Source: Bacilli bacterium
Lineage (GTDB): Bacteria > Bacillota_I > Bacilli_A > RFN20 > CAG-288
Reading direction: 5' to 3'
DNA: 24,397 nucleotides
Assembly: GCA_900770925.1 (NCBI GenBank)
Contig: CAAGLY010000031.1
Coordinates: 1 to 24,397 of the forward strand
Position 1 is the stretch's first letter; every line of letters begins with the position of its first letter. The notes beneath the pieces were generated by a model. It searched no databases. It saw only the letters and a program-made list of their open reading frames with translations, and was not told the origin of the DNA. A program made the translations under genes and the position numbers. Positions 7,203 to 14,347 of this stretch are shown here, piece after piece.

Positions 7203-7658
7203 CTGCACCAGAGATGTCTCGCACACTACAGGCGGAACCTGGCATCGTATGTCGTACGGAAGGACAAGAAAGCCATCTGCGATGACTTCCGCAAGGTGAC
7301 GTCGATGCCTGCCAGGGAAGAGGCCAGGAAGGCATTCCGTTCCTTCGCCGCCTTCTGGTCGGAGAAGTACAAGGGGATGTCGGGGATGCTCTCCAAGACG
7401 GGCATGGACATCTTCACGTACTATACCTTCCCCCGGGCGATCAGGAAGTCGATCTGCACCTCCAACGCAATCGAGAGCCTGAACGCGAAGCTCAAGCGCG
7501 AGACGCGCAAGCGCATCCTGGCGAACAGCTAGGACAATGCGACCATCATCACGGTGAACGTGTTCCGCAGCTACGACAAGTCGGCGGGGATGAGATCCAG
7601 GAAGGGGCTGATAGAGGTGAGCCGGGAAGAGCGGAGGCGGATGGGATTCGAAATCTGA
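7203..7658 (+). pseudogene. IS256-family (Mutator) transposase, C-terminal fragment with internal stop
   Basis: The frame reads HQRCLAHYRRNLASYV, the conserved QRCxxHxxRN motif of IS256 transposases, then YYTFPRAIRKSICTSNAIES, matching the conserved YxFP...IxTTNxIES block with its catalytic Glu. It continues to GLIEVSREERRRMGFEI and TGA at 7656. An in-frame TAG at 7530-7532 interrupts the ANS-stop-DNA stretch, where the family normally has Glu or Gln (ANSEDNA). The N-terminal two thirds, with both catalytic aspartates, is absent. It cannot encode an active enzyme. Confidence 0.88.
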
Positions 7659-7671
7659 GCTGGGGCGGCAT

Positions 7672-7697
7672 TTCTTCCTGTCCATGGACAGGAAGAA
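7672..7697. repeat. Perfect 26-bp palindrome inside the IS256-type remnant
   Basis: Each arm is 13 bp (TTCTTCCTGTCCA then its exact complement), centred between 7684 and 7685 on CCATGG with no loop. It lies 13 bp after the transposase stop and about 30 bp before the right end. It could form a cruciform or a terminator-like hairpin protecting the element from outside transcription, though there is no T-run. Confidence 0.8.
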
Positions 7698-7805
7698 GGG
7701 AGATAAGGCAAGCAGCTGCTATCCACTGCTTACACAAACTATTGACAGCTCTCGTCTTAAGTCTAAGTACACAGAAAAATTATATTAAAGTTATATAATT
7801 TCTAT

Positions 7806-7957
7806 GGAGTCGAAGCATCCTTTAATCGTGCTGATGCAAGGAAAATCACAGGCATTACTTCCAGCCAAGCAACAGCGCTAATGTGTAAAAGGAGAAAAAA
7901 GAGACTCGTCGAAAAGGCAAAAAGAAAGAGGGCACTATATTTTTTCCTTAAAGCTAT
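7806..7957 (+). pseudogene. Winged-helix C-terminal fragment of a DNA-binding or Fic/AlbA-type protein
   Basis: The + strand frame contains FNRADARKITGITSSQATAL, which resembles the recognition-helix part of the C-terminal winged helix in AlbA_2/Fic-associated proteins (F-x-R-x-D-x-x-x-x-T-G-x-x-x-S-Q-A). It is followed by KRLVEKAKRKR, similar to the wing and its LxxxGKGR turn. Nothing upstream of 7806 extends the domain, and there is no Shine-Dalgarno or start codon in a sensible place. I read it as a leftover of a longer gene lost near the IS256-type insertion. Family assignment is by pattern only. No other gene is seen in 7741-8051. Confidence 0.4.
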
Positions 7958-8051
7958 TGGAAACCATGGAATAAATCTTCGCACAGATTACAAGCAGTCA
8001 AAGAAAAAGCAAATTTACAGCAAAGCACAGATATTTTCCATTTCACCCTTC

Positions 8052-8723
8052 TTAATCTTTTAAAAAAGTAATCGTATTTCCGTCTTTCGATGGGATAAAC
8101 TGCCAAGTAATATATGGAGAAGACGCATAATTCTGCCAAGGATTATCCTCATCGGTATAAGGACTATATTGGTCTCCTAAAGAGAAACGGAGGCCGAAAT
8201 AGAAGGTCTTATTAGAACTATAGCGATCAAGCCAAGGAGTGAAATCAAGATAGACTTCTCTAGTGACATTATAGATAGAATAGTATTTGTTCTGGCTCGG
8301 GAAGGAAAGCTTCGTATAATGATAATTTCCTTCTAAAAGATTTGGAAGCCTGCAGAGCTTAAATTTTGTAAATGTCTGAGTACTCGGAAGGACTTCGGCA
8401 GCCTGGAATTCGATAAAAGGAGTGATATCATCCTTTTCCTCAATATTGAGCCCGCATCCAAAACGGAACTTCACCGGTTTCCGTGCATCGACAGTCCTCT
8501 TCTCCGTATCAAAATCAATTTCTGCGTCTCCAGCATAACAGAATCCATTCAGATCCGAGTATTTCCCCATAGAATCCGAAACAAAGACATTGTCTTTCGT
8601 TAGCCAGGAAGGATCATAGACACGTCCTTGCTCATCTGTTTCTGTCTTTGCTCCTTGGTTTTCGTTTTTACAGCCTGTTATAAGCAAAAGACAGGCAATT
8701 AAAGCTATATTTCTGTAATTCAT
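8052..8723 (-). CDS. Predicted lipoprotein (paralogue of the upstream 255-residue lipoprotein)
   Basis: 223 residues starting MNYRNIALIACLLLITGC, a clear signal peptide with lipobox ITGC and lipidated C18, so it should be anchored to the outer face of the cell membrane. The mature part looks like a beta-rich extracellular domain. It shares several blocks with the 255-residue protein just upstream: DNVF near the N-terminus, LSFPSQNKYYSIYNV against LDFPSKNTYYIEYHY, and a following V/I-x-x-DF-x-x. The ATG shares its A with the TAA of the upstream gene (TAATG), so translation is coupled. The last residues, WQFIPSKDGNTITF, are also found in a decayed copy at 2396-2520. Function unknown; association with the metalloprotease operon suggests joint action on extracellular protein. 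Confidence 0.85.
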   Translation of the reverse strand: MNYRNIALIACLLLITGCKNENQGAKTETDEQGRVYDPSWLTKDNVFVSDSMGKYSDLNGFCYAGDAEIDFDTEKRTVDARKPVKFRFGCGLNIEEKDDITPFIEFQAAEVLPSTQTFTKFKLCRLPNLLEGNYHYTKLSFPSQNKYYSIYNVTREVYLDFTPWLDRYSSNKTFYFGLRFSLGDQYSPYTDEDNPWQNYASSPYITWQFIPSKDGNTITFLKD

Positions 8724-9490
8724 TAGTGATATCTCTTACTTTTTGCTAAAGAAACATTTACCTTGCTCTTGTTTTCGGAAGTTTCCTTATAAACAACTGA
8801 AAACTGAATACTATTTGACCAGAATTCGGAATAGTTTATGTGCATATTTTCTTTTTTCTTTTGCTGCCTTTTCACAAAACGAAGACTTTCTTTATTCATC
8901 CTGCAAATCCCAATAGAAAAATAAAAGTCGCCTTTTTTGATATCTTCAGAATAGAAGCGGGAGAAATCAACAAAAATGGTTGTAAGATAATGGTATTCGA
9001 TATAATAGGTGTTCTTGCTCGGGAAATCGAGTCTGGAATAGCTGTAGGTCTCTTCATTATATTTCGGAAGAGTCTGGAAGTTTCCTTCGGAAGTATAATA
9101 TGTTACCACAGAAAAATCATCATAGCTGATAGAATAGCAGTCTGCCTTCCAGGACAGCACAGGCTGAAGATCTTCAGAATAGGCAGAGGAGAACTTTGAT
9201 GGGTTCCAACGGATATAAAGAGGAAGCTCAACCGGATTATCCCTATCAATAACACAGTGTTCAGGGAATTTTGTATCTATCTCAATGGGATCAGCATTAT
9301 CGTGCCATCCATCATCTTTCCACGGATTAGGATTCGTATAGTAGTAGTCAAAGACATTGTCCTTCTTTAAATCCTCTTCTTGGTAAGAGACCCCAAGTTC
9401 ATCCTTCGGCCCTGTTTCCTCCGAAACAGCAGGTGAACAGGATAAGCAAAGACAAAGAGAGACTAGACAGAAGATTTTTTTGCTTTTCAT
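8723..9490 (-). CDS. Predicted lipoprotein, second gene of the metalloprotease operon
   Basis: 255 residues. The signal peptide MKSKKIFCLVSLCLCLSC is positively charged then hydrophobic, with probable lipidation at C18 (LSC; the -3 position is Cys, which is unusual). The mature region has many Tyr and Asp residues and matches the downstream 223-residue lipoprotein in the DNVF, FPSKNTYY and DFSRF blocks, so the two arose by duplication. The tail is longer and basic (RQQKKKEN, then LAKSKRYH). A Shine-Dalgarno GGGAGGT precedes the ATG, which lies 11 bp after the metalloprotease stop. Both are in one leftward operon. I recognise no known domain; a surface substrate-binding or inhibitor role is only a guess. 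Confidence 0.85.
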   Translation of the reverse strand: MKSKKIFCLVSLCLCLSCSPAVSEETGPKDELGVSYQEEDLKKDNVFDYYYTNPNPWKDDGWHDNADPIEIDTKFPEHCVIDRDNPVELPLYIRWNPSKFSSAYSEDLQPVLSWKADCYSISYDDFSVVTYYTSEGNFQTLPKYNEETYSYSRLDFPSKNTYYIEYHYLTTIFVDFSRFYSEDIKKGDFYFSIGICRMNKESLRFVKRQQKKKENMHINYSEFWSNSIQFSVVYKETSENKSKVNVSLAKSKRYH

Positions 9491-9501
9491 TAGATACCTC
9501 C

Positions 9502-11550
9502 CTACAAAGTCTCCTTAATAAGGCCTGTTCTAAACGGCCCAATAACACTACCATCTTCCTTTATATAAGAAATCTCAAAGCATAGATAGAATGTTCCATA
9601 AGACTTCAGTTGTTCTAATTCAGTGCTGCACAGCGCATAGGATTTGCGTGCTTTATATCCGAGTTCATCAGCTGAAAACGGCTTGTCATTGTTAAGCATC
9701 ATAGGCCAACTATCAGTACTGTTCTTAAAAACATAAATAGTACACTGATTATAATTGGTTCTTGAGTCTTCTAATTCAGTATTATAGCTACCCATACTCC
9801 ATTGAAGGATTTTTTTGTCCTTAAACCCAATGAAGTATGGAACCAAACGAAATTTTTGGGCAAGTGCAGTTATCTCACCACTGCCATAATCTTGCATAAG
9901 ATATTCTAAATATTGAAAAAAATAAATGACCTTTTTCTCCCCCATCGCTGCCATAAGGGTATTCCAAAGATCTTTTTCGCTAATAGTAAATATATCAAGA
10001 TCAGTATTGTCCGAATCCCATAATTGGTAGAGGAAACGAATAATTGCTAGTTCACATCCATCACCACCATCAATACCATGGCCATAGTCTGTATTTCCAT
10101 CTTTATCATGTGGATCATAATCTTGAAATTTAGGTTTTCCCTTACTATCAAGTGTAAAATTACCGGCATAATAACGAGAATCACCTATACTTAAATAGTC
10201 CTCATTTCTGATTGCCTCCGGAAACGAAGCCTGAGCCATCGTCGCCCAAAAAGTAGGCCATGATTCATTCCAAGCTAATTGAAGGCCCTTATCTTTGGAA
10301 GCATCCGATTTTCCGTAAGTATCATCATATGTGATAAAATCTCCATCAGCACTTACCCCTGAATATAGAATCGCGCAATCATCTTTCCAAGCCCAATGAG
10401 AATACGTTAATTTTAGATTCCTAAATTTCATGCAGTTTTCAATATGATGCCCGTATTCATGACCTAGTGCATCCCACGATTCAAAAGAATTAATAGAGGC
10501 GTTATTTGTGGGTCCATTTCCAATTTCAATTCTAGAATCAGCGTCGAAATATTCAAATGTTCTTTTTAATTTTGCAGAAGGAAAGACAACAGAGCACATT
10601 TTTAGCTGATGTGAATCAATTAAATCACGTGCATGGTTTGAATAATAATAGTAAGCTTGGAAAATTTGTGTGGCTTCTCCAAAATCGGATTCATTGCCTT
10701 GACTATCGTGTGGCTGAAAACCGATAGAAACTTCACGATTCTCAGTACCAGTTCCTTGGACTTGACTTTTATCTATTTCAATTTCGTAAGTGGATCCAGA
10801 GGAATCCTTGACATTAACGTAGTTATTTTGAAGTCTCAGTTTTAAAGAGTAGTTTTCTTCTTTAATAGTCTCCCAAATCTTAGATGGCACATCATCCTTG
10901 CTGATTTCTGACCTTGAAGAAAGATTAAATTCAGCAAGTCCAGAAGAATTTGTATAAGTACTTAGATTCTGAATAGAATTCTCAAGTATTACAGTTGCGC
11001 CTTCAAGCGGAAATTTCGTCCCCTTGGAATCAAACCAACTAAATGTAGCATCAAAAATCATCCCTCTACGTAAAGGAATAATCGGAGGATTAATAATGGA
11101 AATATATAAAGAAGTAGGTTTATATCCAGCTTTTTTTCGTGCAGTATCAAGGGAAATCTGTGAGCTATGCAAAGTTCCTAAAGAATCTCTAGCATAGTAG
11201 GTTTTTGTCGGTTGTATTTGAACGTTTTGTTCTCTTGCACCAAGAATGGCTTCATTAGAATCAATAGATGCGACAACTTGTGTTTGTCTAGAAAATTTAG
11301 AAATTGATTTAAGTGATGCTCCTTTTGTCTCAAAATAAAGATTTTCCGTTTTGCCATAATCAACAATTACATTGTTGCCTGAAACGGATTCCTGAATTAT
11401 TTCAATCGGAGAAATACGATTTTCTTCTTCCGTTGCACCAGAAGAGCCAGTGACTAAACAATCTGACTTTTTTTGGCAATTTAACGACTGAAAAGTGTGA
11501 AAGAAAACCAAGCACGAAACAATTAGTCTTGAAAACGATTTTAGTTTCAT
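9502..11550 (-). CDS. Secreted zinc metalloprotease (HEYGH, gluzincin-like)
   Basis: 682 residues. The N-terminal about 25 residues form an export signal; a Cys in SLNC (C25) could be lipidated but the lipobox is atypical. Residues about 40-270 look beta-rich, with a segment FPLEGATVILENS...TNSSGLAEF (about 180-208) typical of Ig-like or carboxypeptidase-regulatory repeats. The catalytic region holds H364-E365-x-x-H368 (LGHEYGHHIE) and a downstream WNESWPTFWA with E429, a plausible third zinc ligand as in gluzincins. A C-terminal region (about 560-682) looks like another beta domain. It heads an operon with two lipoproteins. The predicted role is cleavage of an extracellular protein by a surface-attached protease; the substrate and exact peptidase family are unknown. 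Confidence 0.82.
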   Translation of the reverse strand: MKLKSFSRLIVSCLVFFHTFQSLNCQKKSDCLVTGSSGATEEENRISPIEIIQESVSGNNVIVDYGKTENLYFETKGASLKSISKFSRQTQVVASIDSNEAILGAREQNVQIQPTKTYYARDSLGTLHSSQISLDTARKKAGYKPTSLYISIINPPIIPLRRGMIFDATFSWFDSKGTKFPLEGATVILENSIQNLSTYTNSSGLAEFNLSSRSEISKDDVPSKIWETIKEENYSLKLRLQNNYVNVKDSSGSTYEIEIDKSQVQGTGTENREVSIGFQPHDSQGNESDFGEATQIFQAYYYYSNHARDLIDSHQLKMCSVVFPSAKLKRTFEYFDADSRIEIGNGPTNNASINSFESWDALGHEYGHHIENCMKFRNLKLTYSHWAWKDDCAILYSGVSADGDFITYDDTYGKSDASKDKGLQLAWNESWPTFWATMAQASFPEAIRNEDYLSIGDSRYYAGNFTLDSKGKPKFQDYDPHDKDGNTDYGHGIDGGDGCELAIIRFLYQLWDSDNTDLDIFTISEKDLWNTLMAAMGEKKVIYFFQYLEYLMQDYGSGEITALAQKFRLVPYFIGFKDKKILQWSMGSYNTELEDSRTNYNQCTIYVFKNSTDSWPMMLNNDKPFSADELGYKARKSYALCSTELEQLKSYGTFYLCFEISYIKEDGSVIGPFRTGLIKETL

Positions 11551-11705
11551 ATTTTAGGTCCTTTCTTTGCCTCAACAATAACAATTGAAGCCGATAACAT
11601 AATAAATCTTTGCTGAAAAGAAATATAAGCAGAATAAAAAAACTGAAAAAATAAAATGTTATTTTTTTCGATAAAATAGGCATTTTCAATTATTAAAAAG
11701 ATTTT

Positions 11706-11720
11706 ATGAAAGCGCTTTAT
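11706..11720. promoter_or_regulatory. Possible catabolite-responsive element (cre-like) upstream of the metalloprotease operon
   Basis: ATGAAAGCGCTTTAT contains the palindromic core AAAGCGCTTT of CcpA sites (consensus WTGNNARCGNWWWCA) but deviates at the last two consensus positions. It is about 155 bp upstream of the metalloprotease ATG and about 70 bp downstream of the dehydrogenase stop. Between it and the metalloprotease start, 11551-11700 is very AT-rich with no gene. A CcpA role is inferred only from the match. Confidence 0.4.
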
Positions 11721-11740
11721 ACTAATATATTGACATGGAA

Positions 11741-11771
11741 AAAACCGCTTCCTTATTCAGAGAGCGGCTTT
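11741..11771 (-). terminator. Terminator after the dehydrogenase gene
   Basis: On the - strand CCGCT...AGCGG (11763-11767 with 11745-11749) forms a short stem flanked by complementary A and T runs and is followed by TTTTTTCC. It lies 19-23 bp after the dehydrogenase stop at 11790. Confidence 0.65.
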
Positions 11772-11789
11772 TAACTATAGTTGAATCAA

Positions 11790-12806
11790 CTACTTAATCA
11801 GAGAGTTCTCGCAGTGACCCGTAGCAAGATATTCGTCCCTATTCTTCAAGGAGATTTCAATCCTATCAACAAGGGCTAAATCTGTTGCAGAGCCAACATG
11901 CGGAGTGATAAGAACACGTGGATAGAGATCCACGATTTCCTGATGCAGAGGAGTATCCCTATGCTTCGGATCGAAGTCATGGTTGAAGAGATTCTTCTCA
12001 TCCAAGATGACATCTAAGCCAAGTCCGGCAAGCTTACCGCTCTTGACAGCATCAACAGCAGCCTGGGTATCTAAGACCTGACCACAGGCGACATTGACAA
12101 GAATAGAACCATCTTTCCTCTCATTGATTTTCTCGGCATTGATGAAGTTATCATTCTTGCCTTTGAAGTAAGCCCTATGGCAGATGCCAATATCGGCATC
12201 CTTGAAGAAGGAGTCGACATCCTCGAACTCGACTAACTCTTTAGCCTTATCGGACTGGAAGACATCATAGCCGATAACTGTGGCACCAAGGCCTTTGAAG
12301 AGAGAAGCAGTCGTGCATCCGATACGTCCGCATCCGATGATACCGACCGTGCATCCACGGACTTTACGGGAGAACATCTGGTTCGTAACCTTGAAATGTC
12401 CGTTGTGAGTCTGATCAGTAGTGTAGGCGACATTACGGAGCAGCGACCTTGCTAAAGTAAGAGCAAGTTCAGAGATAGCGTTCGGAGAATAGCCGGGAAC
12501 AAAGGCAGTCTCAATGCCAAGTTCCTTGCAGGCGTTGACATCGACATGGTTATATCCTGCCGTACGGGTAAGATAATAACGAAGTCAGTTGTCATGAAGG
12601 TATTTCCTTCCGCTAGCAGAGACGTTGCAATTTCCGCGGACCATAACAATCTGATAGCCTTTGACTAAATCAAGAATGTTATCGTTGAGGTATTCCGGCC
12701 GGAGGACAAGCTCGTATCCATACTGCTTGCCTAGCTTCTCAAAATACGGTTTCTCGTAGTCACGGACACCAAAACAGACAATTTTCTTTTCAATCTTTTC
12801 AGACAT
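11790..12806 (-). pseudogene. D-lactate/2-hydroxyacid dehydrogenase gene interrupted by an in-frame TGA
   Basis: One continuous frame of 338 codons with the length and order of D-lactate dehydrogenases: N-terminal FGVRDYEKPYFEKL, substrate-domain RTAGYNHVDV and PGYSPNAISELAL, NAD-binding IIGCGRIG, catalytic TPHVGS and LDVILDEKNLF. Codon 74 is TGA (12585-12587), within HDN-stop-LRYYLTRTAG where relatives have a conserved Gly (as in YGVKYLLTRT), so a GGA to TGA change is likely. A second oddity is NVACGQ, where the family has N-x-x-R-G with the substrate-binding Arg; here it is Cys (residue 241). The downstream part alone lacks a good start. The AEC carrier gene ends 16 bp before this ATG, so the two were one operon. 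Probably inactive unless the TGA is an error or is read through. Confidence 0.82.
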
Positions 12807-12822
12807 GATTCAGTATCTCCTG

Positions 12823-13977
12823 TTAAGCAACAAAGAATCCGGAAGCATCGATGACCGTGAGGACAATGACCCAGAGGACAATGCCGACAACCGATCCTAA
12901 GGTTCCGACTAAGGAGATGTGAGAAGCCATCTCTTTTTCCTTATCGTAGTTGATGCAGTATCCGACAGCAACAGTTGCCGGCGGAACCATCCAGGTGATA
13001 ACGGAAGAATGAAGCGTATTAGCAGAGATAAGCTTAGGATATCCGCAGGCTTTAGCAATAGCTTCGACAGCGAAGAGAACACCAAGGACAATAAGCGGAG
13101 CAACAATGACCTTTAATCCCGTCCAGATCCAGGCATACTTGTCCTTGACAGCATCCACGATATTCGTTCCGCCAAGCGTGCATCCGATAGCGAAGAGAAT
13201 GATGGTAGAAGATAAGCTTCCTAAGGTCTTAAAGGCCTGGAAGATCCACGGAAGAGTGACGTCAAAACGCCAGAAGGCAACATATTTAATCTTATCCGCT
13301 GCTAATGTAGTATCCGGTTTAAGCCAATCCGTACGGACAACGGCGACTCCCGGAATAGCCTGCAGGACCCATAAGATAAGACCGACAAAAGTAGCAATGA
13401 TGATCGGATTGAGGAAGACTTTCTTGCAGATGGTTCCAAGAGACTCTTTCTTTCCGCCGTCTTCCTTGCAGACACCGGCTATTGCCCTATAAGCATAAGA
13501 ATACAGGAAGACCCGGTAAGCAACGTTCCTAAGGTTGAAATCATTTCCGGCATCGTTTCCATAAATGGAAACAACAAGCGGATAACCGAAGAAGGTCGTC
13601 GAACCGAAAGCGAAGAGGACGGATAATACCAGACGTTTATCCTTATCCTTTACCCAGATGAAGAGAAGCTTAGATAAGAAGATGAATCCGATGTAGAAGA
13701 CAAAACCTAAAACGAAATTGACAGCAGCATCGATACCACCCTGCACCGTGAAGGCGCCCATAAACGAGCAGAATGCAAGACACGGCAGACAGACTTTCCT
13801 GACAAACTTGGTCAGGGTTTTACCGGTGTTGTCCGGCAGCCACTTTTTCTTGGTGAAGATCAAACCGGCAAGAATGAAGATGACAGTTTTAGCGATGTTA
13901 GTCCAGAGTGTTATAGAGCTCCTGGCCTCAGCAAGGTTTCCACCAATACTATTACTGGCTAGAAATAGACCATCCAT
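12823..13977 (-). CDS. AEC-family (auxin efflux carrier type) transporter
   Basis: 384 residues and about ten hydrophobic segments, matching the Mem_trans/AEC family of the bacterial membrane. Landmarks are ITLWTNIAKTVIFILAGLIF near the N-terminus, then LTKFVRKVCLPCLAFCSFMG, in which the family's conserved Pro sits in the second helix. In the C-terminal half is an IILFAIGCTLGG segment, a repeat of the first half. Bacterial members often carry malate, lactate or other carboxylates. Its position directly upstream of the dehydrogenase gene (16-bp gap, leftward) suggests a hydroxy-acid substrate, but this is inference. The Shine-Dalgarno is AGGAGGACC before ATG 13977. The gene appears intact even though its partner is broken. 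Confidence 0.88.
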   Translation of the reverse strand: MDGLFLASNSIGGNLAEARSSITLWTNIAKTVIFILAGLIFTKKKWLPDNTGKTLTKFVRKVCLPCLAFCSFMGAFTVQGGIDAAVNFVLGFVFYIGFIFLSKLLFIWVKDKDKRLVLSVLFAFGSTTFFGYPLVVSIYGNDAGNDFNLRNVAYRVFLYSYAYRAIAGVCKEDGGKKESLGTICKKVFLNPIIIATFVGLILWVLQAIPGVAVVRTDWLKPDTTLAADKIKYVAFWRFDVTLPWIFQAFKTLGSLSSTIILFAIGCTLGGTNIVDAVKDKYAWIWTGLKVIVAPLIVLGVLFAVEAIAKACGYPKLISANTLHSSVITWMVPPATVAVGYCINYDKEKEMASHISLVGTLGSVVGIVLWVIVLTVIDASGFFVA

Positions 13978-14015
13978 AGATAGGTCCTCCTTTTCAGGGG
14001 TTATTTTTGATTATC

Positions 14016-14038
14016 TAATTATCGTTTCGCAATAATTA
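14016..14038. promoter_or_regulatory. Palindromic operator candidate upstream of the AEC transporter
   Basis: TAATTATCG-N5-CAATAATTA is a 9-5-9 inverted repeat with one mismatch, ending about 40 bp before the transporter ATG. That position fits a repressor or activator site controlling the transporter-dehydrogenase operon. The cognate regulator is not in the window. Confidence 0.45.
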
Positions 14039-14135
14039 TTTTGCTGTTTTTTGCCTATACTAAAGTTTTTTCAATCTTTTCTTTGGGTTGTTTTCCTTTG
14101 ACTTTTGTAGTGATTATGTTATTTCAACCCTAAGA

Positions 14136-14158
14136 AAGTAGCCTGAAAAGGCTATTTT
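14136..14158. other. Hairpin in the AEC-groEL intergenic region
   Basis: AAGTAGCC-TGAAAA-GGCTATTT forms a 5-bp GC-containing stem extended by A-T pairs (about 8 bp with one mismatch), followed on the + strand by TTTTAGG. It may be a weak terminator or part of a leader. The surrounding 370-bp gap (13978-14347) otherwise holds only the operator candidate and the groEL terminator; I see no gene. Confidence 0.4.
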
Positions 14159-14274
14159 AGGAAAATAAAGAAGACATTCCATCCATTTGTGCCTATAAAA
14201 CAATATCTACATGTCTTTTGTTTTATTTAAACAATTTATTTTCTTCTGTCTATTTAAAGCACTGCCCTTAAAAG

Positions 14275-14321
14275 TCAAAAAAAGACTCCCTCCGCCTGTT
14301 TGCCAGGCGGAAAGAGTCTTT
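14275..14321 (-). terminator. Terminator of the groES-groEL operon
   Basis: On the - strand a long stem pairs GACTC-TTT-CCGCCT with AGGCGG-AG-GGAGTC around the loop GGCAAAC (14284-14318), followed by a run of seven T (complement of 14277-14283). It lies about 30 bp after the groEL stop. Confidence 0.93.
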
Positions 14322-14347
14322 GATTCTATTGAATAACAGAAAGAGGA

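Larger units (their letters stand above)
7117..7740 (+). mobile_element. Internally deleted IS256-family element with both ends
   Basis: A 624-bp element bounded by identical 12-bp inverted repeats, AGTTTGTGTAAG (7117-7128) and CTTACACAAACT (7729-7740), of the kind seen at IS256-family ends. A full element is about 1.3 kb, so roughly half is lost. It contains the C-terminal third of a Mutator-type transposase on the + strand. Base composition is much more GC-rich than the flanks. No clear 8-9 bp target duplication is found. It separates the lipoprotein body (below 7117) from its start, so it is an insertion into, or a deletion endpoint of, that gene. Confidence 0.85.

Noticed and set aside
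6883..7335. 150-codon leftward ORF taken as one gene
   Set aside because: Its first half is antisense to the IS256 transposase; only the part below 7117 is lipoprotein-like.
7185..7685. 166-codon leftward ORF across the IS256 fragment
   Set aside because: It is antisense to the recognisable transposase and owes its length to high GC content; no family resemblance.
8840..9199. 119-codon rightward ORF
   Set aside because: Antisense to the 255-residue lipoprotein, which has a signal peptide, Shine-Dalgarno and paralogue.
12585..12587. TGA read as tryptophan (mycoplasma code)
   Set aside because: The aligned residue is Gly in relatives, ung ends in TGA at the normal length, and no other real gene is split by TGA.
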